Below are positions 15,378 through 23,457 of a DNA stretch of 25,844 nucleotides, piece after piece. A program made the translations under genes and the position numbers. Numbering within the stretch: the first letter of the stretch is position 1; every line of letters starts with the position of its first letter. Below the pieces are notes generated by a model. That model made no database searches, had not been told where the DNA came from, and was given only the letters and a program-made list of their open reading frames with translations. Location: contig DEIK01000021.1 in NCBI GenBank assembly GCA_002352425.1, positions 1 to 25,844 on the forward strand, written 5' to 3'. Origin of the DNA: Rhodobacteraceae bacterium UBA2776 (GTDB lineage: Bacteria > Pseudomonadota > Alphaproteobacteria > Rhodobacterales > Rhodobacteraceae).

Positions 15378-16085
15378 GTGGGTTTTTTCGATTTTTTGGA
15401 AGATATGGACTTATACGCCGAAAAAGCGGACACTGTACCGCGTATGAATGCCCGCCATTCGTTTTTGATTGAACCGTTCAAAGAGGAAATTGAGGGCGCG
15501 CGGGTGTTCGATATTGCCTCGCATGACGGCCGTTGGGCTTACGCATTTGCGGGGGCCGGGGCACGCGAAGTTGTTGGTGTCGAGGCGCGGCAAGAACTGA
15601 TTGACACGTTTCAGGATTATCCTGATGCCGAATTGCGCTCAAAGGTCGAGTTGCGTTGCAATGATTTGTTCAAAGAGTTGGAAAGCGAAGTCGCCAAAGG
15701 CGAGACCTATGACGTGGTCGGGGTGTTTGGCATTTTCTATCACATCATGGATCACTTCAGGCTGCTGACGTTGGTGCAGGCGCTCAAACCCAAGGTCATC
15801 ATTGTCGACAGCGAGTTCATGGACAAGAATTGGCCGATGATCCAAATGCAGCGTGAAAACACAAGCAATATTTTGAATGCCGCCTCGCAAATTGAGGGGC
15901 AGCAAAGAGCGATTGTGGGCTATCCCAGCTTTAAGGCGCTGGATGCGATGGCCGAAGCGCTGGGGTATGATTGCGTTTGGTTGGACTGGTTCAGCGTTCC
16001 GGAAGAGGACCGCAAAGGCACCTGGGACTATTACCGCAAGTCGGCAAAACGTCGTGGCACCTGTGCTTTGATCCCGATGTCCTAA
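15378..16085 (+). CDS. Class I SAM-dependent methyltransferase
   Basis: Rossmann-fold methyltransferase of unknown substrate. The SAM-binding motif I region is VFDIASHDGRWAYAFAGAGA, followed by VVGVEAR, in which the acidic residue would bind the ribose hydroxyls; a motif IV-like stretch is YDVVGVFGIFYHIMDH. I chose the GTG at 15378 (235 residues), which has GAAAG upstream; another GTG at 15351 adds nine residues but lacks a ribosome site. The protein is rather acidic with no hydrophobic segments, hence cytoplasmic. It converges with accC, and the two stop codons sit inside one palindrome. Specific function not predictable. Confidence 0.8.
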   Translation: MGFFDFLEDMDLYAEKADTVPRMNARHSFLIEPFKEEIEGARVFDIASHDGRWAYAFAGAGAREVVGVEARQELIDTFQDYPDAELRSKVELRCNDLFKELESEVAKGETYDVVGVFGIFYHIMDHFRLLTLVQALKPKVIIVDSEFMDKNWPMIQMQRENTSNILNAASQIEGQQRAIVGYPSFKALDAMAEALGYDCVWLDWFSVPEEDRKGTWDYYRKSAKRRGTCALIPMS

Positions 16086-16098
16086 GTGGCGACTTAGG
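16081..16098. terminator. Hairpin containing both convergent stop codons
   Basis: CCTAAGT-GGCG-ACTTAGG is a perfect 7-base stem with a 4-base loop. The methyltransferase TAA (16083-16085) is in the left arm and the accC TAA (complement of 16094-16096) in the right arm. On the plus strand it is soon followed by ATTTT. It may terminate or protect both transcripts. The stem is seen; function is inferred. Confidence 0.5.
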
Positions 16099-17440
16099 CC
16101 AGATTTTCCTCAAGCCATTTTTCCAACCAGTGGATGTTGTAGTTGCCCGTCAGGATGTCGTCCTCGGCCAATAGGGCGTGAAACAGGGGTAGGGATGTGT
16201 CAACACCATCGACAATCAGCTCACCCAAGGCGCGACTGAGGCGGGCTAAGGCCTCATTGCGATCACGGCCATGGACGATCAGTTTGCCGATCAGGCTGTC
16301 GTAATAAGGTGGAATTTTATACCCGTCATAAAGCGCCGAATCCATTCGTACGCCCAGCCCGCCGGGGGCGTGGAATTGGGTGATGGTGCCGGGGCAGGGG
16401 GTGAAATTGGGCAGGCGTTCCGCGTTGATGCGTACCTCGATGGCGTGGCCGCTAATTTCCAGATCATCCTGCGTGAAGGACATGGGCATTCCAGCCGCCA
16501 CGCGGATTTGTTCACGCACCAGATCGACGCCAAATACGGCTTCGGTCACGGGGTGCTCGACCTGCAAACGGGTGTTCATTTCAATGAAGTAAAACTCGCC
16601 GTTCTCGTACAAAAACTCAATCGTGCCCGCGCCGATATAGTTGATGCCGGCGACCGCATCGGCACAGGTCTTGCCGATTTTGGCGCGCATTTCGGGGGTG
16701 ATGTTGGGGCCGGGGGCCTCCTCGAATACCTTTTGGTGGCGGCGTTGCAGCGAGCAATCGCGCTCGCCCAAATGCACCGCATTACCTTTGCCATCGCCAA
16801 ACACTTGGACTTCGATGTGGCTGGGTGTGGTCAGATATTTCTCGATATAGACTTCGTCGTTGCCAAAACCGGAGAGGGCTTCGGCGCGGGCTGTGTGAAA
16901 GGCGCTTTCCATATCGGCTTCGGTCGGCGCCAGCTTCATGCCGCGTCCACCGCCACCGGCTGTGGCCTTGACGATCACCGGATAGCCCAGTTCAAGGCCG
17001 ACTTTTTTGGCCGTGGCCACGTCAGGCACGCCGCCTTCTGATCCTGGAACGCAAGGGACGCCCAGTTTTTTCATCGTGTCCTTGGCGGTGATTTTGTCGC
17101 CCATGACGCGGATGTGTTCGGCTGTGGGGCCGATAAAGGTCAACCCGTGATCCTCAATAATCTGAACAAAATCAGCATTTTCCGACAAAAATCCATAGCC
17201 CGGGTGGATCGCTTGCGCGCCGGTAACTTCGCAGGCCGCAATGATGGCAGGGATGCGCAGATAGCTGTCGGTGCCAGCGGGTGGGCCAATGCAGATGGCC
17301 TCGTCTGCCATACGCACATGCATTGCGTCGGCATCAGCCGTGGAATGCACCGCGACCGATTTGATACCCATTTCACGGCATGCCCGCACAACGCGAAGAG
17401 CGATTTCGCCGCGATTGGCGATCAGGATTTTGTCGAACAT
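16094..17440 (-). CDS. accC: Acetyl-CoA carboxylase, biotin carboxylase subunit
   Basis: Carboxylates the biotin of AccB using ATP and bicarbonate, the first half-reaction of malonyl-CoA synthesis for fatty acids; cytoplasmic. 448 residues, full length. The N-terminal domain opens with FDKILIANRGEIALRV; the ATP-grasp domain has the Gly-rich loop GGGGRGMK (162-169), HLGERDCSLQRRHQK and EMNTRLQVEHPVTE (287-300), which includes metal and catalytic residues. The ATG at 17440 follows accB by 10 bases in the same transcript. The stop lies in a palindrome shared with the convergent methyltransferase. No defects seen. Confidence 0.97.
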   Translation of the reverse strand: MFDKILIANRGEIALRVVRACREMGIKSVAVHSTADADAMHVRMADEAICIGPPAGTDSYLRIPAIIAACEVTGAQAIHPGYGFLSENADFVQIIEDHGLTFIGPTAEHIRVMGDKITAKDTMKKLGVPCVPGSEGGVPDVATAKKVGLELGYPVIVKATAGGGGRGMKLAPTEADMESAFHTARAEALSGFGNDEVYIEKYLTTPSHIEVQVFGDGKGNAVHLGERDCSLQRRHQKVFEEAPGPNITPEMRAKIGKTCADAVAGINYIGAGTIEFLYENGEFYFIEMNTRLQVEHPVTEAVFGVDLVREQIRVAAGMPMSFTQDDLEISGHAIEVRINAERLPNFTPCPGTITQFHAPGGLGVRMDSALYDGYKIPPYYDSLIGKLIVHGRDRNEALARLSRALGELIVDGVDTSLPLFHALLAEDDILTGNYNIHWLEKWLEENLA

Positions 17441-17450
17441 GGTTTGGCCC

Positions 17451-17939
17451 CTATTCGATAATCATCAAAGGCGCGCCAAACTCGATGGCGTCGCCGTCGG
17501 CAACCAGAATGCGTTTTACGGTGCCCGATTGGGGGGCTGGAATGTGGTTCATCGTTTTCATCGCCTCGATGATCATAATGGTGTCACCTTCGGAGACCTG
17601 TGCGCCAACGCTGACAAAGGCGGGCGCTGAGGGTTCGGGTTGAAGGTATGCGGTGCCAACCATCGGTGAGGTCACAGCACCCGGCAAAGAGGCCGGATCA
17701 GCGGAGGCGGTAGGGGCCTCGACGGGGGCGGTGCTTGCGGCGACGGGTGCTGCAGCGGCGACGGCCACGGGGGCAGCGGCTGCGGCGACCATGTTAACCT
17801 GACGGCTAACGCGCACGTTCATGCTGTCATTGTTGGCGTAGATGCGTTTGACCTGAATTTCGGTCATGTCGTTTTCGTCCAGCACGGCGGCCAGTGCCTG
17901 AATAAAGGCCACGTCGGCGTCTCTTGAGTTCTTTGTCAT
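17451..17939 (-). CDS. accB: Acetyl-CoA carboxylase, biotin carboxyl carrier protein
   Basis: Carries biotin between AccC and the carboxyltransferase. From the ATG at 17939 (GAGGA ribosome site) the protein has 162 residues: a short N-terminal helical domain, an Ala/Pro-rich flexible linker (about 50-85), and a C-terminal biotinyl domain with E-A-M-K-T-M-N, in which K128 is the predicted biotinylation site. Upstream extension in frame is possible but reads as non-family sequence and crosses the promoter region. Divergent from preT across 178 bases. accB-accC order is standard, and AccB often represses its own operon in other bacteria, which is not testable here. Confidence 0.96.
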   Translation of the reverse strand: MTKNSRDADVAFIQALAAVLDENDMTEIQVKRIYANNDSMNVRVSRQVNMVAAAAAPVAVAAAAPVAASTAPVEAPTASADPASLPGAVTSPMVGTAYLQPEPSAPAFVSVGAQVSEGDTIMIIEAMKTMNHIPAPQSGTVKRILVADGDAIEFGAPLMIIE

Positions 17940-18117
17940 GGCGTCCTCGTTGGTTCTCTTTTTGGCCCCGTCAATTGGGCGGTGGTTTTTAACGCTTATA
18001 CGCGAGGTCATAGGGGGTGAAAAGCGGCGTTTGAAAATAATAAAATTTACCATTTGATAAAAAAATGAAGTTGTGGCAGGATTTCACCATGTTTTACGCC
18101 AGCTAGGGAAGCCAGAT
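17940..18117. promoter_or_regulatory. Divergent spacer between accB and preT
   Basis: This 178-base spacer has an A/T-rich core around 18025-18070 (TTGAAAATAATAAAATTTACC among others) likely to contain the preT promoter and perhaps the accB promoter. The ribosome site AGGGA precedes the preT ATG. I searched by eye for a RutR-like TGACCA-NN-TGGTCA element and found none here. Confidence 0.4.
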
Positions 18118-19452
18118 ATGCCGAACAGCCAGATGACACCAGGGGTCGCGCCAGGACGTTTACCCACAGAAACCTATTCAAATAACTTTGCGGATTTGCA
18201 CGCGCCGCTTGATGCGCATGAGGCAGCGGTGGCTGCAGATCGGTGCTATTTCTGTTATGATGCGCCGTGTCAGACGGCCTGTCCGACCGAAATCGACATC
18301 CCGATGTTTATTCGTCAGATCAGCACGGGGATGGTAGAATCTGCGGCAGCAACGATCTTTGCGCAAAACATTCTGGGTGGTATGTGCGCCCGTGTTTGTC
18401 CAACAGAGACCCTATGCGAAGAGGTTTGTGTGCGCGAAGTTGCCGAAGGCAAGCCGGTCGAGATTGGCCGCCTTCAACGGTTCGCCACGGACAAATTGAT
18501 GGCGTCAGGCGTACATCCGTTCACGCGGGCGGCGGCGACGGGCAAAAAGGTGGCGGTTGTCGGGGCGGGGCCTGCGGGTCTGGCCTGTGCGCACCGTTTG
18601 GCAATGCAGGGTCACGACGTTGTGGTGATGGACGGGCGCGCCAAGGCAGGTGGTCTGAATGAATACGGCATTGCGGCCTATAAATCGGTCGATGACTTTG
18701 CTCATCGCGAAGTCGATTGGCTGCTGCAAATTGGCGGCATTACAATAGAATACGGCAAACGTTTGGGCGACGGCATGTCGCTGGTGGACCTATCGGCGGG
18801 CTATGACGCTGTGTTTTTGGCCATCGGCATGGGCGGTGTGAACGCCCTGTCTGCAGATGGGGATGATCTGGGCGGTGTCGTTGATGCTGTTGATTTTATT
18901 TCGGATTTACGTCAGGCAGGCGATATGTCCAAGCTGGCCGTGGGGCGCAATGTGGTCGTGATCGGTGGTGGAATGACGGCTGTGGATGCGGCCGTGCAAT
19001 CCAAATTGCTGGGCGCTGATACGGTGACGATGGTCTATCGGCGCGGCAAGGCACGGATGGCGGCTTCGGTTTACGAGCAAGAGCTTGCAACCTCCAAAGG
19101 GGTGCGGATCATCTACAATGCCCAACCCGTTGCGATGCACGGTGAAGGGGCGGTGAATGAGGCTGAATTCGAATACACCAGCGAAGCGGACGGCGCCCTG
19201 AAAGGCACCGGCGAAACGGTTCGCATAGCGGCGGATCAGGTGTTCTTGGCGATCGGTCAAACGCTTGAAGGGGCACCAGATGGTGTGGCCGTGGAGCGCG
19301 GCAAAATCATGGTTGATGACGCTGGCCGCACCTCGATGAAGGGTGTTTGGGCTGGAGGAGATTGCGCCAGTGGTGGCGACGATCTGACCGTTACGGCGGT
19401 GGCCGAAGGTCGCGACGCTGCAATTGATATTCACGCCACGTTGATGGCATAG
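18118..19452 (+). CDS. preT: NAD(P)-dependent dihydropyrimidine dehydrogenase, PreT subunit
   Basis: Electron-entry subunit of the dehydrogenase that reduces uracil and thymine to the 5,6-dihydro forms (reductive pyrimidine catabolism). 444 residues from the ATG at 18118, which has an AGGGA ribosome site; a frame extending to 18073 has none. Domain order matches the N-terminal half of mammalian DPD: a Cys-rich iron-sulfur domain (about 40-105: C43, C46, C51, C55 and CARVCP-x5-C-x3-C), an FAD-binding loop GAGPAG (149-154), and an NAD(P)-binding loop GGGMTA (283-288), with a closing GGDC FAD motif. preA follows 15 bases later and would complete the complex. Cytoplasmic. Confidence 0.95.
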   Translation: MPNSQMTPGVAPGRLPTETYSNNFADLHAPLDAHEAAVAADRCYFCYDAPCQTACPTEIDIPMFIRQISTGMVESAAATIFAQNILGGMCARVCPTETLCEEVCVREVAEGKPVEIGRLQRFATDKLMASGVHPFTRAAATGKKVAVVGAGPAGLACAHRLAMQGHDVVVMDGRAKAGGLNEYGIAAYKSVDDFAHREVDWLLQIGGITIEYGKRLGDGMSLVDLSAGYDAVFLAIGMGGVNALSADGDDLGGVVDAVDFISDLRQAGDMSKLAVGRNVVVIGGGMTAVDAAVQSKLLGADTVTMVYRRGKARMAASVYEQELATSKGVRIIYNAQPVAMHGEGAVNEAEFEYTSEADGALKGTGETVRIAADQVFLAIGQTLEGAPDGVAVERGKIMVDDAGRTSMKGVWAGGDCASGGDDLTVTAVAEGRDAAIDIHATLMA

Positions 19453-19467
19453 GGGAGGGCGATAAAA

Positions 19468-20784
19468 ATGGCTGATCTAACCTCAAATTTTATTGGTATT
19501 AAGTCACCAAATCCGTTTTGGCTGGCCTCTGCGCCACCAACGGACAAAGAATACAATGTCCGCCGCGCCTTTGAGGCCGGTTGGGGTGGTGTGGTCTGGA
19601 AAACGCTGGGTGAAGAAGGTCCGCCCGTGGTGAATGTGAACGGCCCCCGTTACGGTGCGATTTTCGGCGCGGATCGTCGGCTGTTAGGGTTGAACAATAT
19701 CGAATTGATCACGGACCGTCCGTTGCGCCAGAACCTCGAGGAGATCGCGCGAGTTAAAAAAGATTACCCTGACCGTGCGATCATCGTGTCGTTGATGGTG
19801 CCTTGTGAAGAAGAGGCATGGAAAACCATTTTGCCCGTGGTTGAGGCCACAGGAGCCGACGGGATTGAGCTGAATTTTGGCTGCCCGCATGGGATGGCTG
19901 AACGTGGTATGGGCTCGGCCGTTGGGCAGGTGCCGGAGTATATCGAGATGGTCACGCGGTGGTGCAAGCAATATTGCAGCCTGCCAGTGATCGTGAAACT
20001 GACGCCAAACATCACCGACATTCGCAAACCGGCCGAGGCCGCGATGCGCGGTGGAGCGGATGCTGTTTCACTGATCAATACGATCAATTCGATCACATCC
20101 GTTGATTTGGATGCTATGTCGCCCGAGCCGATGATTGATGGCAAGGGCACGCATGGCGGGTATTGTGGTCCTGCGGTGAAACCGATTGCGTTGAACATGG
20201 TGGCGGAAATTGCGCGCAACGCGGAAACCGCTAAGCTGCCGATCTCGGGCATTGGTGGGGTTACGACATGGCGCGACGCGGCCGAGTTTATCGCGCTTGG
20301 TTGCGGCAACGTGCAGGTTTGCACCGCCGTTATGACCTATGGGTTTAAAATCGTCGAGGAGATGATCGCTGGGCTTAGCCAGTGGATGGACGAAAAAGGG
20401 TATACGTCCGTGGATCAGTTTGTTGGCATGGCTGTGCCAAATGTTACAGATTGGCAGTACCTGAACCTGAATTTCATCACCAAAGCTGTGATCAATCAGG
20501 ACGATTGCATCAAATGTGGACGTTGTTATGCGGCCTGTGAGGACACCAGCCACCAAGCGATTGAAATGTCGGCCGATCGTGTGTTTAGCGTTAAGGATGA
20601 CGAATGTGTGGCCTGCAATCTATGTGTGAATGTCTGTCCCGTGGACGGATGCATCACAATGAAAGAACTGCCAGCGGGCGAGATTGACCTGCGTACTGGC
20701 ACTGCCGTGACAGATGAATACGGTAACTGGACGGCGCATCCGAACAATCCAAGCCAAAGCACATGCGCACCTGGCGCTGACTAG
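19468..20784 (+). CDS. preA: NAD-dependent dihydropyrimidine dehydrogenase, PreA subunit
   Basis: Catalytic FMN subunit that partners PreT. 438 residues: a dihydroorotate-dehydrogenase-like TIM barrel (about 1-320) with ELNFGCPHGMAERGMG and the GIGGVTTW phosphate-binding loop, then two [4Fe-4S] motifs of the CxxCxxCxxxC kind (C347, 350, 353, 357 and C380, 383, 386, 390). Where mammalian DPD has its active-site Cys after the GMG, this protein has Val (SAVGQ); the E. coli homologue, as I recall it, also has Val, so this is not taken as loss of function. The stop codon overlaps that of a convergent small gene by a few bases. No RutR-type site was seen upstream of preT-preA. Confidence 0.95.
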   Translation: MADLTSNFIGIKSPNPFWLASAPPTDKEYNVRRAFEAGWGGVVWKTLGEEGPPVVNVNGPRYGAIFGADRRLLGLNNIELITDRPLRQNLEEIARVKKDYPDRAIIVSLMVPCEEEAWKTILPVVEATGADGIELNFGCPHGMAERGMGSAVGQVPEYIEMVTRWCKQYCSLPVIVKLTPNITDIRKPAEAAMRGGADAVSLINTINSITSVDLDAMSPEPMIDGKGTHGGYCGPAVKPIALNMVAEIARNAETAKLPISGIGGVTTWRDAAEFIALGCGNVQVCTAVMTYGFKIVEEMIAGLSQWMDEKGYTSVDQFVGMAVPNVTDWQYLNLNFITKAVINQDDCIKCGRCYAACEDTSHQAIEMSADRVFSVKDDECVACNLCVNVCPVDGCITMKELPAGEIDLRTGTAVTDEYGNWTAHPNNPSQSTCAPGAD

Positions 20785-21158
20785 AACGTAATGTCTATTT
20801 CGTGACTTTCCGGATCTGGCGCCTTGGCATAATGCTCGGGCGCCTTTTCGGTTTCTGACTCGGCTTGATGTTTTTCAGGCAGAACAGGTCCGGCGCGATT
20901 TTTTTCGCGCTCGGCTTCCAGCAGGTTGGCCTCGAACGCAGGGGTCGGGCCAGTTGGTTTGTCCGGATTTGGGATCGGCGCAAGCACAGCACCACTTTGG
21001 CCGCCTGATTGGTTGCCCGTCTGAGAACCCGTTTCGTTTCGCGTTTTTGAGGATTGCGCAACGGGCGTCACAGTTTTTACAGGTGAAGGTGCTGGTTGCA
21101 CTGCAAAAGCCTGTTCTGGTGTTGGGGCCACAGGCAAAGCCCCTGGGATGATAAGCAT
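20781..21158 (-). CDS. Hypothetical protein, Pro/Glu/Lys-rich and probably disordered
   Basis: 125 residues from an ATG at 21158 with AGGAG seven bases upstream; a GTG at 21191 would add 11 residues. It starts with a short hydrophobic segment, MLIIPGALPVAPTPEQAFAV, then becomes low-complexity: Ser/Gln/Gly repeats (TGSQTGNQSGGQSG), Pro-rich and charged segments ending in HEIDITF. There is no recognisable domain, no clear signal peptide and no Cys. Low-complexity composition makes family recognition unsafe. The reading frame, start context and stop fit a real gene that converges on preA with overlapping stop codons. Function unknown. Confidence 0.6.
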   Translation of the reverse strand: MLIIPGALPVAPTPEQAFAVQPAPSPVKTVTPVAQSSKTRNETGSQTGNQSGGQSGAVLAPIPNPDKPTGPTPAFEANLLEAEREKNRAGPVLPEKHQAESETEKAPEHYAKAPDPESHEIDITF

Positions 21159-21272
21159 ATCCTTGCTCCTGATCGGCACCCCCACCGACACGTAATAATC
21201 AGACTAAATATGTGAAAGAGGGGTTAACGTCCCCGGCTTTGTTGTTCAAAATTTAGGAGATTTTTAACGGGT

Positions 21273-21887
21273 TCAGACTGTCAGCAGCTTTGAAAACAAG
21301 GTTTCCAGATATGTTTCGGCATCTGGAAAAGGATCAGCTTCCAGATCACCCAAAACGGTCCGCACTTGCACGTCAAAATCGGCGTAATGCTGGGTCAGGG
21401 ACCATATCGAAAACAGCAGATGATAAGGGTGGGCGCGGGCGATTTTTCCAGCCTCCATCCAGCCCGAGATCACGGCGGCTTTCTCATCTGTTAGCTCTTT
21501 CAGTTCGCCCTGAATGGCGGCCATCATACGCGGCGCGCCTTGCAAAATCTCATTGGCAAACAAGCGGCTTTCGCGGGGCAATGTGCGGCTCATTTCCAGT
21601 TTGCGCCGCATGTAGGCCAGTATTTCGGCTTTGGGATCGCCGTTTGGGTCCAAATCGCGCAATGGGTCAAGCCAGGTGTCCATTAATCCCGACAACAGCT
21701 CGACATGGATCGCGGCCTTGGAGGGGAAGTAATACAGCAGATTTGGCTTGGATAGACCCGAGGTTTTGGCGATCTGATCCAGAGTTGAGCCGCGAAAACC
21801 GAACTGTGAAAACACATCCAATGCGGCATTCAAGATCGCGACCCGATTCTTTTTCTGTATCCGCGTGCGCGGTTGTGTCTCTGACAT
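21273..21887 (-). CDS. rutR: TetR-family regulator, RutR-like
   Basis: TetR-type repressor of 204 residues. The N-terminal helix-turn-helix is at about 14-60 (AALDVFSQFGFRGSTLDQIA, then GLSKPNLLYYFPSK). The C-terminal half resembles the YcdC/RutR ligand domain. In E. coli RutR senses uracil and thymine and binds TTGACCA-NN-TGGTCAA; a near-perfect copy of that site lies at 22060-22075 between this gene and the aminotransferase operon. Location amid dihydropyrimidine genes makes pyrimidine-responsive control very likely. The ATG at 21887 has AAGGA upstream. Whether it regulates preT-preA is unclear, as no operator was seen there. Confidence 0.9.
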   Translation of the reverse strand: MSETQPRTRIQKKNRVAILNAALDVFSQFGFRGSTLDQIAKTSGLSKPNLLYYFPSKAAIHVELLSGLMDTWLDPLRDLDPNGDPKAEILAYMRRKLEMSRTLPRESRLFANEILQGAPRMMAAIQGELKELTDEKAAVISGWMEAGKIARAHPYHLLFSIWSLTQHYADFDVQVRTVLGDLEADPFPDAETYLETLFSKLLTV

Positions 21888-22027
21888 TCACTGTCCTTTT
21901 GCGCGAAAATTCAATTGCCCGTCGGTACAGTTTACCGTGCATGAGCCAAACTGCCACAAAAATTGCAATCATTGGGGATTTTTCTTTGGAATAAGGCGTT
22001 TGAGCTCTAGAGTTGGTGATGAAATTC

Positions 22028-22055
22028 TTGACTGTTGCAAGGGCTCTGCTAGCCT
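22028..22055 (+). promoter_or_regulatory. Possible sigma-70 promoter of the aminotransferase operon
   Basis: TTGACT (22028-22033) and TAGCCT (22050-22055) are spaced 16 bases apart. The -35 element is good and the -10 element is poor. Its position is convincing mainly because the RutR-type palindrome begins 4 bases later and would cover the start of transcription. Confidence 0.4.
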
Positions 22056-22059
22056 GATC

Positions 22060-22075
22060 CTGACCAATTGGTCAA
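22060..22075. promoter_or_regulatory. RutR-type operator
   Basis: CTGACCAATTGGTCAA contains the perfect 14-base palindrome TGACCAATTGGTCA (22061-22074). It differs from the E. coli RutR consensus TTGACCA-NN-TGGTCAA at only the first base. It lies 40 bases upstream of the aminotransferase ATG, next to a rutR-like gene. The palindrome is seen; binding is inferred from the known consensus. Confidence 0.8.
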
Positions 22076-22115
22076 ACCTTGCCGCCACCCACCGTCAGCC
22101 AACAAGGATTCTGCC

Positions 22116-23444
22116 ATGGCTTATGATACCCCGAAGGTTCCCAACGACCTGTCCGCATTCTGGATGCCGTTCACCTCAAACCGCCAATTTAAGAAAAATC
22201 CGCGTATGTTTGTGTCCGCCGATGGTATGTATTACCAGACCTCTGACGGGCGTGATGTGCTGGATGGCACTGCGGGCCTGTGGTGTTGTAATGCTGGGCA
22301 TAATCGCCCGTTGATCACCGAAGCGATTGCCAAGCAAGCCAGCGAGCTTGACTATGCGCCGGCCTTTCAAATGGGCCATCCCAAAGCGTTTGAGTTGGCC
22401 AGTGCGCTGCGCGACATGGCACCGGACCCGTTTGAGCATGTGTTTTTCACCAATTCTGGGTCTGAATCCGTAGAAACTGCGCTGAAAATCGCGCTTGCGT
22501 ATCATCGTGTGCGCGGCGAAGGCACTCGCACCCGTTTGATCGGTCGCGAACGGGGCTATCACGGCGTCAATTTTGGTGGTATTTCCGTTGGCGGCATCGT
22601 CAATAACCGCAAATTCTTTGGCTCACTGCTCACCGGTGTTGATCATCTGCCGCACACCCATTTGCCTGATCAAAACGCCTATACGCGTGGTCAGCCCGAA
22701 CATGGCGCCTATCTGGCCGATGATCTGGAGCGCATCGTGGCATTGCATGGCGGTGAAAATATCGCCGCTGTGATCGTCGAGCCGATGGCGGGATCCACCG
22801 GCGTTTTGATGCCACCCAAGGGGTATCTGGAAAAACTGCGCAAGATCTGCACGGAACACGGGATTTTGTTGATTTTCGATGAGGTTATCACGGGCTTTGG
22901 CCGTCTAGGCAGCAGCTTTGCGGCCGAACACTACGGCGTGATGCCAGATTTAATCACCACCGCTAAAGGGTTGACCAACGGGGTTATCCCGATGGGGGCC
23001 GTGTTGGCGACTTCGGAAATTCACGACGCGTTCATGTCAGGGCCGGAAGAGGCGATTGAGCTGTTCCACGGCTATACTTATTCCGGCAATCCAATCGCTT
23101 CGGCGGCAGGTTTGGCGACTTTGCAAACCTATCGCGAGGACGGGTTGTTCGAAAATGCGGCCTCATTGGCGTCCTATTGGGAGGACGCGTTGCACTCGCT
23201 GAAGGGGCTGCCGCATGTGATTGATATTCGCAACTCGGGCTTGATTGGCGCGGTCGAATTGACGCCGATTGAGGGGGCGCCGACCAAGCGCGCGTTCGAG
23301 GCGTTTTTGCAGTGTTATGACAAAGGTTTGTTGATCCGCACAACCGGCGACATTATCGCGCTGTCCCCGCCGTTGATGATCAACAAAGCCCAAGTCGACG
23401 AGATGTTCGGCATTCTGGGATCTGTTCTGAAGTATTTGAAATAG
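22116..23444 (+). CDS. Omega-aminotransferase, probable beta-alanine--pyruvate transaminase
   Basis: PLP-dependent class III aminotransferase of 442 residues. In this operon it would convert beta-alanine (from uracil) or 3-aminoisobutyrate (from thymine) to the semialdehyde, passing the amino group to pyruvate or 2-oxoglutarate. Features: SAFWMPFTSNRQFKKNPR near the start, SGSESVETALK for phosphate binding, D255 in FDEVITGFGR, and the Schiff-base Lys K284 in TTAKGLTNG. The ATG at 22116 (AAGGA ribosome site) is preferred; a frame beginning at 22068 would read through the RutR operator. It heads an operon with the amidohydrolase 13 bases downstream. Acceptor specificity is unknown; taurine-type activity is less likely given the context. 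Confidence 0.92.
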   Translation: MAYDTPKVPNDLSAFWMPFTSNRQFKKNPRMFVSADGMYYQTSDGRDVLDGTAGLWCCNAGHNRPLITEAIAKQASELDYAPAFQMGHPKAFELASALRDMAPDPFEHVFFTNSGSESVETALKIALAYHRVRGEGTRTRLIGRERGYHGVNFGGISVGGIVNNRKFFGSLLTGVDHLPHTHLPDQNAYTRGQPEHGAYLADDLERIVALHGGENIAAVIVEPMAGSTGVLMPPKGYLEKLRKICTEHGILLIFDEVITGFGRLGSSFAAEHYGVMPDLITTAKGLTNGVIPMGAVLATSEIHDAFMSGPEEAIELFHGYTYSGNPIASAAGLATLQTYREDGLFENAASLASYWEDALHSLKGLPHVIDIRNSGLIGAVELTPIEGAPTKRAFEAFLQCYDKGLLIRTTGDIIALSPPLMINKAQVDEMFGILGSVLKYLK

Positions 23445-23457
23445 AAGGAAAATAATC

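Noticed and set aside
18000..18117. Riboswitch or RutR operator ahead of preT
   Set aside because: No palindrome of the right kind and no recognisable riboswitch core was found.
21220..21234. GGGG/CCCC hairpin downstream of the hypothetical gene and rutR region
   Set aside because: Only four paired bases with a weak T tract; too little to call a terminator.
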